Source: Strigamia acuminata
Taxonomy: Eukaryota > Arthropoda > Chilopoda > Geophilomorpha > Linotaeniidae
Direction of reading: 5' to 3'
Assembly: GCA_949358305.1 (NCBI GenBank)
Contig: OX442317.1
Location: 15,380,491-15,444,490, forward strand
DNA length: 64,000 nucleotides
Shown: in pieces, positions 31,981 to 42,255 of the stretch
How positions within the stretch are numbered: position 1 is the stretch's first letter
Layout: every line of letters begins with the position of its first letter
Position numbers and translations under genes: made by a program
The notes under the pieces: model-generated
Seen by the model: the letters and a program-made list of their open reading frames with translations, nothing else
Told to the model about the DNA's origin: nothing
Database searches by the model: none

Positions 31981-32978
31981 TACAAGATCACGCGGTACGA
32001 CGCACGGACTCCCAGCGCACGGAATGCACGGACTTTCTGTGGACTTCCCGTGCACGGAAGACCGGCGCGGACATTTCCATTGGAGACCAGCGCAGAATTA
32101 CCTACAGGCAATTCCGAATCAAAGGCTTCTTTATGGTTTATACATTACTTTGCAGTAGGTATGCCTGGCCTTGATTTGAAAGTGCAGTAAATTCTGCTGA
32201 ATGCAGTGTTTTAAACTCGCAGCAATTGCGATGGTGCCAACTATTGGAAAATAAATTTAAAATGTAAAACCAAAGAATTTGTAAAAAAAATTTGTTTTAA
32301 TCAATTGCAATAATGATATTCTACTTAATTGTTGGATTATGAAACGTGAAACCAATCCCATGATTAGGAAATATAAATTTTATTAAATTCATCGTGTATC
32401 TCACATCTCACATTCACTGCCATTTACTTAGTGTCATCCAAAAATCAGGTTTTATCAAATCCTGAGGTTATTCTAGTACGTCTTAACTGCCCGGCAGGTC
32501 GCGCAACCTGTGGAGCAACAATTGATGTAAATAGTGCAAGCAGCACGCACGGGAAAGTGCGCACTGATGGGTCCATGCCAGTGCAAGTACATTGGGTAAT
32601 GTATTATTGCGAGCGCGCGTGTTTTCACACGATTACAATGTGCTGATTAAACCAACAGCATTATAGAAGCATTATAGACTGATTATATTGTATAATTTTT
32701 ATTTTAACAAAACCCTGAATTTCATTTCTAATCGGTTTTTTTTTTATTGACGCGCACAGAAGCGTTGTAGCATGTTCACACAATGTGGAATTTGCAAATT
32801 TGAGAAAGCGGCTTTCCCAAGGTTGATAAAACGCGCGCGATCGTGCGGAATATACAAATAAGTGAAATCCGCAAAATCAGCCATGAGACTGCGAACAGGG
32901 GGTCAAGGTATAGGCCGCCGTAATGTTAAAAATAGGGTCCCTTTCGCACTCCGAGAAATCCGCATGCGCGCCATAAGG
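31981..32978. other. Right end of the TTAA insert
   Basis: Starts with GCACGGA-rich tandem sequence (31,990-32,060), then AT-rich DNA. The last 100 bp contain CCGAGAAATCCGCATGCGCG, which resembles a direct (not inverted) version of the left-end CCGCGAAATCCGCATTTCG. It ends CCATAAGG next to TTAA. No gene seen. Confidence 0.6.
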
Positions 32979-33127
32979 TTAATTGTCAACGGATTGACCC
33001 AAGAGATGTAAGTAAAATATAACTAATATATTTTCCTTATTTCTTTATCAACTTTCACATGCATGCAAAGATTTCTTTCTTTTATATATTTTGAGATGTA
33101 ATTCCTGTTTCGAAACGATTCGCAACA
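32979..33127 (-). repeat. 5' LTR of element B1, part 2
   Basis: The LTR start in the sense direction (TGTTGCGAATCG at 33127), matching 40040-40188 of B2 almost exactly. With part 1 and one TTAA the rebuilt length is about 1.6 kb, shorter than B2's 1744 bp because the middle differs. The antisense donor GTAAGT is at 33008. Confidence 0.9.
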
Positions 33128-33443
33128 GATCTAACCCCCGACCTTTTCTCTCAGGAACCCCAAAAAAAAACAGTTGTGCACCTGTGTTCAACCAAAACAC
33201 TTGTGCTTCTGTGCTCAAAACTTTGGGTAGGAGGGGGCGTGAAAACAAGTTGCGATCCGCTCAACTTTGATTGCACATCTCCCAATGCTTGACGCATTTG
33301 ACGAATTAACAGACTCAATCTCGTGCATAGGTAAAAGAAACCCGGATCCAAAGGAGGAGAAGACTTCCTTGCACAATCTAAGTACCAAGGCAAAGCTTAC
33401 TGCCCATCTCGGAGGAGCAATGGACAAGACTGAAAGTTGAACA

Positions 33444-33782
33444 GTGCGCAGGAGCTCAGGAGAACGTGAGCAACAGGATTTAAAGTATGGTGAAGAAGTT
33501 CACCCTCTAAAACCGATTAGCTCCTCGTGTATTGGGTCCAATAACACAAGTGTCCACCAGAGAACCGACACGCTCAAAAAACTGTTCCGTTCCATCCCCC
33601 GCGAGACCGAAACCATGCCCCGACTGACGAGGACCCTCAAGAACTTTACCCCATGTACCTTGAGTGAGTATACGAAACTAAACCTAAAAAAGGAGCGCGT
33701 GGCTCTGCCTAAAAGAGAAAAGAATATAAAATCCCTGGCCCTTTCTCGCATCAAGGTTGTTGGACTCGCACCTTGTCAATAG
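33444..33782 (+). CDS. ORF antisense to D with a partly conserved N-terminal half
   Basis: Unrecognised protein of 112 codons. The segment around KYGEEVHPLKPI is shared with the 83-codon minus-strand ORF of C2 (49366-49617). In 30 aligned codons I count 12 substitutions, 7 of them synonymous in this frame. The two proteins diverge after about residue 50, and both are preceded by an in-frame TGA. Evidence for real coding is suggestive only. Confidence 0.2.
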   Translation: MRRSSGEREQQDLKYGEEVHPLKPISSSCIGSNNTSVHQRTDTLKKLFRSIPRETETMPRLTRTLKNFTPCTLSEYTKLNLKKERVALPKREKNIKSLALSRIKVVGLAPCQ

Positions 33783-33882
33783 GAGCGAGTGTACCCTGTC
33801 TTATAACAACCGAGAAATTGAAAGAGCTCTGCTTCTGGGCTCCTAACCTTTCACTAACCCTAATGCTTGCACAAAAGTGCTT

Positions 33883-34165
33883 GCTTAAGCCTGATAGACT
33901 AAACTATCATCCGCTTAAAAACCTTTTAATTGCTTAAGCCTGACGGACTTAACTATCATCCGCTTAAGACTTCCTTAATTGCTTAAGCCTGACGGACTTA
34001 ACTATCATCCGCTTAAGACTCTCTAATTGCTTTTTCTATGGGTTTGTTGGGCCACCGTTAACCAACTAAAACCTTTTTCTTTGGGTTTGTTGGGCCACCG
34101 TTAACTAACTAAAGCCATTTTTCTTCCAACTCGGGGTTCGACGGACCAACTGTTAACCGACTAAA
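33883..34165. repeat. Tandem hairpin repeats in D
   Basis: Three units GCTTAAGCCTGA...TCCGCTTAAG at 33883, 33932 and 33981 (about 49-bp period). Related units built on GTTGG/CCAAC and ACGGA stems follow at 34,045, 34,088 and 34,137, with another at 34,540. C2 has the equivalent at 49,140-49,330. Confidence 0.6.
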
Positions 34166-34714
34166 GCTCTTTTTCTATTGTTCAGTTCGACTGACTTTGG
34201 TTAGCAGTGCAAAATGAACCTATGCAAGTGACCCTTAACTCAACACTCACATGTTAATGCTAATTCCCTATCCAACGCGACTCTTGTAACGAGATCTCAC
34301 ATGCTAATCACGTTACACATTGCAACGTCACGAGGCTGCTTTGGGAATTTGAGGGTTGACTGACGAATGCCCCGCCCTATCGGCGTACTTCAACAACCTC
34401 TCTTTTCTGTTTTGACAAATAAGACTTATCTCTCTTTGGCTCTTTCTAACCTTAATCCGAACCAACGGGGCTTATTGTCCTCTTTCTTCTCCTGGGGGTG
34501 TAACAACTAAACCGCTTTTCTAATCTAATACTTGGATTTGATGGACCACCGTTAACCAACTAAACCGCGTTTCTATTCTAATAGATACAGCTTTCAATAA
34601 AAATAAATTTAAAGACAGTTAAGCTCTAATATCTAACTCTACAACTTTGGAGTCTCGAAAAATGCTCTTACAACCCTGACCTGATCAGTTAAACGCCCTT
34701 GTATCCCTTCCAAC

Positions 34715-35188
34715 TGTAGCAGAGGAGTGCGCTCACAGTATGAAATACTGTGTGTGGAAGCGAGTTTAAATGCCAAAACACGGCTAACATGAGCGCAATG
34801 ACGTGTGCGCACCTCCAGCGCTTGAAAATGGTCGGAAAATAAAGCCACTGCACTCTAAAGTGCTTATAGGTGACAAACACAATGTAAAATCAACTAAATG
34901 TTTAATAAAAACGAAAATGCTTACATAATTTGGTCCTTTTAGGAGAAGGAAAAACATAAGTGCTTGCTGGCATGCAAGCAGCCATTGTGATTGTGAAAAA
35001 CATACAAGTCACACCATCTGATGTGTGAAAAGCTAAACTTATATAATACTAAGCTGCAGGCAGCATTATGCCCAATGTTAAATAATGAAAAGAAGTCTAA
35101 ATAAATATAAGATACAGCCTGATGCTGAAACACATGGGGAAAATATATGTAATGAATACGGAAGGCTATTTGGCACTGAATAACAACA
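34715..35188 (-). repeat. Probable 3' LTR of the copia element
   Basis: 474 bp. In the sense direction it begins TGTTGTTATTC right after the purine tract GAAGGGGGAAAT (35200-35189) and ends CTCTGCTACA. The lower end coincides with the point where similarity of D to C stops. The 5' LTR is not visible, so the length is inferred from these signals. Confidence 0.65.
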
Positions 35189-35385
35189 ATTTCCCCCTTC
35201 AATGGCAAATAGTCAAAGAAAATAAATTAGGGAAAAACTTTAAATGTAACTTTACAATATAACAATAATGGAAATAATAATACGAATCATCGAGCCGGGT
35301 ACTGTTATAATTATCTCTACGGAAGCCCGAAAATTCCCACTGGAACTCGATGATCCTCACATTTGGGTAAACTAAATTAAGAATG

Positions 35386-37695
35386 TCACGATAGGTTGAA
35401 ATTAAAGATCCGAGAAATCAGCAGACGCAGTTGTGATGAACTTAACCATTTTGTGAAAATATCTGCTACGTTCATTGGTCCGGGGATTTTGCGCAGATCA
35501 AATGCGCCATTCGTGTACCATTCCCGTAACCAATGATACTTCACTCGGATATGTTTCGTTTTACTGTTCTCCACGTCATTAGATGTAAATTGTATTGACG
35601 AAAGCGCATCGGAGAACACTATGGGTTTTGATGATCGGTTCAGCATCGGGACGGAGCTGTAAACGTAGTCTAGCCAATAAAGTTCCCTGACGCACTCAAC
35701 GAGGGCTACGAACTCTGCCTCCATCGTTGAGCACGCCACGCTGGTTTGCTTTCGGCAACTCCATCCGATGGGGACATTTCCAATGTAGGCAATATATCCG
35801 CCGAAACTCAAGGACGTGCTAATGTCTGCAGCCCAGTTTGCATCGGTGTATCCCCAAAGTTGTCCACTGGTGCAGTTTGAAAGTTCAATAGCGTAATCGA
35901 CGGTATTTCCCACATAACGAACCACTTGCATTAGAGCCTTGATGTGGGTGTGATCGTGACAGTTGTTAAACTGTGATAAATATATCACCGAGAATAGAAT
36001 GTCCGGTCGTGTCCGCGACGCGAGGAAAAGAAGTGAGCCTATTAACGAACGGTAGGGAAATTCTGGCAAGTCTTCTTTCGACCCTTTGACGAGCGTTGTC
36101 CCTGGTGTCACGGGCACTTTGATGAGTTTATCAGCAGTAACCTCGAACTTCTTAAGGATCTTTTGGATGTATGATCGTTGAGTAATGTAGATTCCTTTTG
36201 ATGTGCGGATAAATTCAACGCCTAAGAGTTTCGAGATGGGACCCAAATTTACAATGTCAAATTTGGTGCTGATGAGCGCAATTAATTGAGTCAGGATGCC
36301 ATCCGTTGCGTAGAAAAGGACTATGTCATCGACATATATCAGCATCACGGCGGAGGTTCCGTAGATGTATACGCAATTGCATTCTGGTAATCTGCGAAAT
36401 CCCAAATTGCGCAAGGTTTGGTCCAATTTTTCAAACCATTGTCGCCCCGACTGGTGGAGACCATAGAGCGATTTTATCAGGAGCCATACGTGATTTGGAT
36501 GTGAACACGTCGCGCCAGCGGGAATGCGCATGTATACTTTATGCGCAAGATCGCCGTATAGGTATGCGCACTTGACGTCCAAATGCGCGTCCTTCCATCC
36601 CTTAAGTACTACCAATAGGCAGAAAAACAGTCGTATGAGAACGAAGTTGACAACAGGGCTGAAGACTTCATCATAGTCTACTCCTAACGTTTGGCGGAAG
36701 CCCTGTGCTACTAATCTTGCGCGATATCTTGCTGGTTTGCCCTGATCATCTTCCTTCAGTTTGAAGAGCCACTTGCATCCTAATATCGTCGTGTTTTCCG
36801 GTTTTGGGACTTCCTCGTAGACGCCTCTTTTTGCAAAAGTGTCCAACTCTTCATCTATGGCTTCTTGCCATTTGGCCGCATCCGGAAATTTTACAGCCTC
36901 TGCATAACTGGTGGGTTCACGACGACAAAGATGTACTCTGGGAAGTGGTGGCGGAAGATCCTCTAATTCATATTCCATGTTGCCAAAATAAAATAGCTCA
37001 GGATCATAAGGAATATTATTCATATTGCAGAATTCTTCAACATCATTTCTTGAACGCAGTCGGAGTCCTGCTTCTGGGAAATAATAGACATCTGTCTTCA
37101 ATTTGCCAGGTTCCTGCACTTTGCGCAAATGTTCCTCTCTTATCCAATGTCTACACTCAGTATCCCCACCAACATAACGCCATTTATAGGCAGTAGCAGC
37201 TCCAGTTGGAGGTGGACCATGGTGGGCCGCTTGATGGGCATTCCCACGAGAGCCTCGACGAGCGTTTACGAATCTCAAAGGTGAACCTGGTGGTGTATGG
37301 GTTGGAGTAGTGCCAGGAGTAAGAACTGGACTCGGCACTGGAGTTATTACTGGAGAAATTAATGGAGTTCGGACAGGAGATCCCGGAGGTGGAGTAGCCG
37401 GTGGAGTCCGAGCTTGCGCACCTGGCGGAGCTGAATCGTCAGAGTCATAATCTGTATCATTTTCATCTTCTGAGTCCGAAAATTTGGGCCAATCGGTGTA
37501 TTGTAGACCATCGTCAAATTTCACTTGTGGTTGAGAAATTCGCTGCGTTTGACGATTATGCGAAATTGCGTGCGCTTGGTCCAAATCTGGTCCCATCCAT
37601 GGTTCTTGTGGACCTCGATAATGATTAGATCGTTTGTAAGATTGCCTCTCATCAATTTGGACGTGAATGGACTCGATGACCTTGTTATCTATCGG
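35386..37695 (-). CDS. pol: Ty1/copia pol: reverse transcriptase and RNase H
   Basis: An open frame of 770 codons, plus about 20 codons of solo-LTR sequence at its start. Residues here count from 37758. A Pro/Thr/Ser-rich linker (about 110-165) is followed by the copia RT: WLFKLKEDD, RLVAQGF(R)Q and the active site LIYVDDIVL (about 475). The fixed motif PYRSLIGSLLFLA follows (about 570). RNase H runs from YTDANWA (about 637) through CSTMEAEF (about 677) to ADIFTK (about 766). This is the C-terminal half of a copia polyprotein; the integrase part continues at 38607 beyond the solo LTR, in the same frame. All key RT and RNase H residues are present. Element-encoded protein, no host role. Confidence 0.95.
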   Translation of the reverse strand, partial: PIDNKVIESIHVQIDERQSYKRSNHYRGPQEPWMGPDLDQAHAISHNRQTQRISQPQVKFDDGLQYTDWPKFSDSEDENDTDYDSDDSAPPGAQARTPPATPPPGSPVRTPLISPVITPVPSPVLTPGTTPTHTPPGSPLRFVNARRGSRGNAHQAAHHGPPPTGAATAYKWRYVGGDTECRHWIREEHLRKVQEPGKLKTDVYYFPEAGLRLRSRNDVEEFCNMNNIPYDPELFYFGNMEYELEDLPPPLPRVHLCRREPTSYAEAVKFPDAAKWQEAIDEELDTFAKRGVYEEVPKPENTTILGCKWLFKLKEDDQGKPARYRARLVAQGFRQTLGVDYDEVFSPVVNFVLIRLFFCLLVVLKGWKDAHLDVKCAYLYGDLAHKVYMRIPAGATCSHPNHVWLLIKSLYGLHQSGRQWFEKLDQTLRNLGFRRLPECNCVYIYGTSAVMLIYVDDIVLFYATDGILTQLIALISTKFDIVNLGPISKLLGVEFIRTSKGIYITQRSYIQKILKKFEVTADKLIKVPVTPGTTLVKGSKEDLPEFPYRSLIGSLLFLASRTRPDILFSVIYLSQFNNCHDHTHIKALMQVVRYVGNTVDYAIELSNCTSGQLWGYTDANWAADISTSLSFGGYIAYIGNVPIGWSCRKQTSVACSTMEAEFVALVECVRELYWLDYVYSSVPMLNRSSKPIVFSDALSSIQFTSNDVENSKTKHIRVKYHWLREWYTNGAFDLRKIPGPMNVADIFTKWLSSSQLRLLISRIFNFNLS

Positions 37696-38602
37696 TGTTG
37701 CTGTCACGCGCAACAGGCCAGGACGGGGAAAAGAAGACGCTTGATGAAGCTCAAACAAATCCCAGAGGCAATGGCGGCGATATCAAAGATGGCGGTATAG
37801 TGGTTGTGTAAACGTGCTGTGCGACTCCAAAACGAGGTCGGGCCCAACCACGGCAATTTAGGGTTAAGGAAAATGGTCGAATTGTCGGAATCAACTCACA
37901 AAGTGGCGGCCAATAGGAAAAGAGAATGTCCCTGGCTCTCTACTCACTACACATCATGTATGCAGAAGAAATAGACCAGTATGGGGAAGAAAACAGCAGT
38001 TTTAATCCAAAGTGAAAGAGAGGAGGAAAAAACTCAACCTTTAGGGTTGAGTTTCAACACGACAAGACTCACGCGCTCATTGTTAGGCGCGCGACAATAG
38101 ACAAAGGCAAAATGAGCAAGATGCATCAGTTACATTGAAATAAAAGCTTATAAATAACAGATGCACTCAGGCAAAGAACACTCTGGCCTGAGAGGCCCAA
38201 AACTAAACCTCAGACACAGCTCAAATCATTAACAGGCATGAGCAGTGTCACCTAAATCAAATAACACTTGCCAACAAGGCATATCAATAACAATCGCTAA
38301 TTACAAAGCAGGCCAAGAGATGGCGCTCAAACACGGGAGGCCAAAACCTTATACACACGTAAAGAAAACGCTCAAAGCGCTGCTAAAACTTAAACTTAAG
38401 GCAGCGACGAGTTGGCATGGCAACGCAGCTCGTCCAGACGTTCAAGACAAAGAAATCAGTGCAGGTAAGTGCTCCAATTTCCCGGCGATAATGCTAGAAA
38501 ATACTGAAATCAGACAAAAAGGTTAATAGAAAATTGCAGACACTTTCTGCCCAAAAGACCAAAGAAGAACCGCTAATAAATCCATCGCGGTTGCTAGCAA
38601 CA
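37696..38602 (-). repeat. Solo LTR of family A inside the copia pol gene
   Basis: 907 bp, same orientation as element A's LTRs. Ends TGTTGCT/AGCAACA with exact target duplication TCGG (37692-37695 and 38603-38606). One extra A near 37,872 and a few substitutions separate it from A. It is what remains after recombination between two LTRs of a complete element. Confidence 0.97.
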
Positions 38603-38606
38603 TCGG

Positions 38607-38784
38607 ATTCCAGATGCGATATCCACGCGTAGTGGTAGCGTAACCGACTAAATAGCCCTCCCAAGCTCGTGGATCTAATTTGTCCCTGCCAGGCGCTGTA
38701 TGATGAACCCAGCACTTGGAGCCTAACTTCCGGAGGTGTCGGAGTGAAAGGGCACGTCGTCGCCATAAAATATACAAGTGCAAT
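38607..38784 (-). pseudogene. Copia integrase C-terminal fragment
   Basis: About 59 codons matching the end of the copia integrase region: HLRKLGSKCWVH, KLDPRAWEGYLVGY and GYRIWNP. It joins the RT part in frame if the solo LTR and one TCGG are ignored. Upstream copia sequence (gag, protease, integrase core) is missing at 38785, where LTR E begins. Confidence 0.85.
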
Positions 38785-39967
38785 TGTTGCTGAACTTAAG
38801 CCTAAAAATACAATTCAGTCCCAAAACAAGGGGCGCAAAGCTCTACTGCACAGCAGCAACAACAACTACAAGTTTATACACTTTACATCAAATTAACTTG
38901 AATAATCAACACAAATACTCAATAAAGAAGGATAAGAAATATACAATCTCAATTTAGAACCCTAAACTTTAACAAATGCTTAATCTATCATGACAATAAA
39001 TCTAACAAGAGTTAAACTTAACATAATCTTTAACCTAAGGTAAAACAAGGGCGAAACATCCCCAAAAAACCAGGTAAATAGCACTAAACAAGCTCTGGAG
39101 AAAATGCAGACGACAGAGCCAAGTCGGGCGTTCGCTAAAACCCGACGCTGAAATACCAAAAGGAGTCTCAACTCAGAAAAGCACTTTTCCGACCACTTAG
39201 GTGTCGGAAAAGCACTTTCAAAGGTTAAAAACGTGCTCTACGCGTTTTTTGACACTAGAACGGTCGAAAACGAGTCCGAAACTGCTAAACTGGCGCCTGT
39301 AAATTGGCGCATTTGCTGGGTCGCTCGAAAATGAGATTCGAGCGAACCGAAGCCTAGGAGAGATCGCAACGGCGGAAATAAACGTTTTTACCAATGAATA
39401 CTGATTAAATCCCGATGGGGATTTAATCCTAAGCTACTGTGGGACTGGGAAGCTTGAATAGCCAATAAAACATCCCAACCAAAACGTGAAACAAAAGAAT
39501 CAAAGGGCCACGCCCGTCAAAATCCAAAATGGCGGTCTTCCAGACTCGCTAGTGGCTTTGAGCCACTTCTAACTTCGTTTTCGAGGTTGTGGGTCTCGAA
39601 AACGACTAAACCGAGTGGTGGGAACGATTACCCGAGGTCTCTTTAGTCAATGTCGCCCAAAACCCAAATCAACAAGTTAACTCTTTACGAGAAACGAGAT
39701 TCGGAGTCGAATGAGGTGATAAGCGCTCATTCCAGACTCGTGCAGTCAATCTCTGCTCAAAGCCAATTGCTTTGAGCAGACGATGCGACTGCCAACTAAG
39801 GAAAGAGGCGGGTTTTGGGCTCAAAACCCGACTTAAACACCTAAACATGAGCCAGAATTACCAAGTAAGTTGGTAACTCAACTAAAACTGTAGCACAAGC
39901 TGGGCCAATCATCTTTAATGGTAAAAATGCAAGTCTCTCAAACTTTTGTTGCGTCCTGCTCGCAACA
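38785..39967 (-). repeat. Solo-LTR-like block E
   Basis: 1183 bp. In the sense direction it starts TGTTGC(n9)GCAACA, like C, and ends TTCAGCAACA. Flanks CAAT (38781-38784) and CATT (39968-39971) are only an approximate target duplication. The body is unlike the C LTR after the first 20 bp. It contains CTGTCGTCTGCA and neighbouring motifs also found in the TTAA insert (20,806-21,050). Confidence 0.65.
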
Positions 39968-40039
39968 CATTGAAACCCGACCAATTCAACTCATTTGCAG
40001 GACCCACACGACCACGAGAGGCATCGCAAGGCGTACGCT
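39968..40039. other. Short flank between LTR E and element B2
   Basis: Ends in CGCT (40036-40039), the left target duplication of B2. The sequence continues after B2 at 57312. I cannot assign it with confidence; it may belong to the C-like LTR fragment at 57316-57846. Confidence 0.4.
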
Positions 40040-41783
40040 TGTTGCGAATCGTTTCGAAACAGGAATTACATCTCAAAATAAATATATAAAAGAAATCTTT
40101 GCATGCATGTGAAAGTTGATAAAGAAATAAGGAAAATATATTAGTTATATTTTACTTACATCTCTTGGGTCAATCCGTTGACAATTAAGCAAATTCGAAG
40201 GAAATCGTATCGAATCTGAGGCATAATCATTGACGAGTCCGATGATAACTGAAAAGAAAGGTTAGGGCTTTTTAATAATTGTTCATATCGAGAATTAAGT
40301 GTTAAAACTTATCTGACTGTGAAGAATTCCTTGATATGCGTTGAACTCCGCCGGTTCGAGTATGTCTGAAAGGAAAATACGTGTTAATAGGAATGACTGT
40401 AAATAAGGAATGTTTAGGTTAAATATAATTACGCTAATTGTTAATTTTATGTTTGACTTTGTACACATAAAATTACTTACCTTAAGTTTGGCTGAATCTG
40501 GATGCAATTCAGTTCGGGAGTTGCATGATGCTGTAAATAGATGTTAAGTTTTATTTATACTTGTTATTGATTCTGATGTTTAATTACCTTTTTAGTTGTA
40601 TCGTTGAAGAACATCTCACGCTGTTGTGAAGTCGAGGAGACGGAAATCATACGGCTTGGTTCGGGTGATGGACACTGAAATGGCCAAAAGAAACGCTCGT
40701 TTAGGCTCAAAGACACACGTAATATGTTGGAAGGAAATACATATGTGTTTACTTACCTGATCGGTAATTCATGAGATCGCGGAAGAGAAGTAATCAGTAT
40801 CAAAAGGCGATCGTGAGCAAGGGCGTTGAATTTGGTCGGCCATTATCAGTAGTTTGGGACCCGGATGAAGCTTGCGTTTTGGTTTTCTTCGATTAGTAAT
40901 TGTGTTGGAATGTAATTAATAGTTTTGGTATTTTTACATTAAGTAATTACTATTTAGATTTGATGTTGATGATCGAATGTATTTTGATATGAGATTAGAT
41001 GAAAAGGGAGACAGAGTCGAGATGACGTAGCATTCGTAAATGACGTCAGAGTGCAGAGAATGCAATGAATACGATGTTTTTACATAAGTTAAGTTTATCC
41101 GTTAAGTTTGCGGGCAGATAATATGGTTAATTTTGTTAATCCACGATGTATTAAATTGTTCTGTAATTTGGCGGAAGATTTCTTATATAATTGTTAATTA
41201 CTTCGCTCAAATCGCTAAGTTAAATGACGCGATTTGTTAGCGCTCTCGTTTTGTTGCTTTGAATTGTGCAAGTTAAGTTTACTTGTTTCAAACTTATGTA
41301 AATACTTGGTTTTATGGTTTTTACTCAAATGTTGAATTTAAGTTTTGTGTTTGGAATCATTAATTTTGACATGGCCATAAAAGCGCCGATTGTTTTCGTT
41401 ACTATTCAAGTACATCGTGCCTTCTATAAACGATGTACTAATTTCTCATGTAATCTGTTATAAAAACTACATCTTTATTTAGGCTTAAGTGAAATTAAGC
41501 CTTCTGTCTGTTAGTTAAAAAATGAGAACGGGTGTCAATTGTTAAAGTCTCGTGTCATATGCCGTTCTATTGTTAAAAGGATTAATTTCCTCACTTGCGA
41601 ATAAATTCTCCAACTGAAAGTTTCAAATTGAGTCCTTCTCCTCTTTCCACTCAAATCTCAAATGAATAGAACCAACGAGAGCACGGGAGCGGGAGCAAAG
41701 CTCACCGTGGCTGACTCGAAGCCATACGTGCTTCGAACTCCTTTATTCGATTCACTCCGGATGCAGCCGGAGGAAAAGAAAAA
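40040..41783 (+). repeat. 5' LTR of B2
   Basis: Starts TGTTGCGAATCG and ends GAAAAGAAAAA rather than the usual CA. The end is defined by comparison: the 5' copy continues TTGGTACC and the 3' copy continues CGCT, the target duplication. AATAAA occurs about 190 bp before the end. The antisense splice-site series seen in B1 is present (e.g. acceptor at 40250-40249, exon 40248-40160). Confidence 0.95.
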
Positions 41784-42255
41784 TTGGTACCGTGACCAAG
41801 GATACAAACCTCAAACAGTGAGGCCTAATTCGAACACCGACGGCAGAGAAAGACAGCTGGTTGGAAGCGGTTCATTCCAAGGGAAAAGAAACGAAACAAC
41901 CACAGAAGGTCGACAGGAATCAACGGTCAGTAACGAGAAAACGTTGAAAGCCACGAAATATGCCGAGGTGAATCGGGCGAAAGAAAGAAGGCAGCGTTGG
42001 ATCGAACACTGCATGAAGAAGAAAATGGCGGCGGTTAATCGAGATTCGAACAGAATCCGAGTGAAGCTGCACCTGACCTGCACCGTCACCATGTACACCA
42101 AAGCGGGTAAACCATTCAAAAACACAACGCAATGTATCATTGGAGGCGACAAGAAGTTGGAAGACGAAAGATCGAGAAATTCGGCAACGGACGACGGAAA
42201 GATTTTGGAACTTCAAGCGCATTATCGAGAAAGCAAAGCTGAAGAGAACTTTTAA
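41662..42255 (+). CDS. 197-codon family-B ORF across LTR end and PBS
   Basis: Same protein as 14767-15354. It starts in the last 122 bp of the LTR, translates the PBS as WYRDQG, passes a basic segment (about residues 108-130) and ends in KAEENF. The shared leader decamer lies within it at 42122-42131. In the 3' LTR the same start (57190) leads into unrelated flank after 41 codons. No recognised family. A transcript starting upstream in the LTR would be needed to express it. Confidence 0.35.
   Translation: MNRTNESTGAGAKLTVADSKPYVLRTPLFDSLRMQPEEKKNWYRDQGYKPQTVRPNSNTDGRERQLVGSGSFQGKRNETTTEGRQESTVSNEKTLKATKYAEVNRAKERRQRWIEHCMKKKMAAVNRDSNRIRVKLHLTCTVTMYTKAGKPFKNTTQCIIGGDKKLEDERSRNSATDDGKILELQAHYRESKAEENF
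41785..41801 (+). other. Primer-binding site of B2
   Basis: TGGTACCGTGACCAAGG, separated from the LTR by one T. The core TGGTACCGTGACC is shared with C1 and C2. Confidence 0.7.

Larger units (their letters stand above)
16693..32978. mobile_element. 16.3-kb TTAA-flanked insert in the B1 LTR
   Basis: Both ends are fixed by the uninterrupted B2 LTR: TTAA at 16689-16692 and 32979-32982 flank the insert, while B2 has a single TTAA there. Ends are CCTT...AAGG with little further inverted similarity. TTAA duplications are known for piggyBac and Kolobok transposons, but I find no transposase or other long credible gene, so the superfamily is open. Contents in order: left end, 56-bp-repeat hairpin, second left-end copy, direct repeats, 4.4-kb palindrome, hAT MITE, foldback units and right end. 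Confidence 0.8.
33128..34714 (-). mobile_element. Fragment D, diverged relative of element C
   Basis: Homologous, reversed, to about 48,285-49,900 of C2 at roughly 70-80% identity, e.g. the GGGTAGGAGGGGGCGTGAAAA block at 33,225 and the AATAAAAATAAATTTAAAGAC block at 34,596. B1 inserted at its left end and the copia LTR at its right end, so neither terminus is present. An ORF of 112 codons on the plus strand (33444-33782) has a counterpart at 49366-49617. Otherwise non-coding. Confidence 0.75.

Noticed and set aside
16693-32978. Helitron or Polinton/Maverick identity for the 16-kb insert
   Set aside because: Helitrons leave no target duplication and Polintons leave 6 bp and carry several genes; here the duplication is TTAA and no gene is found.
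38785-40039. Continuation of the copia integrase to the right of LTR E
   Set aside because: In the copia frame the 72 bp right of E contain a stop and show no integrase motif, so I do not extend the gene there.
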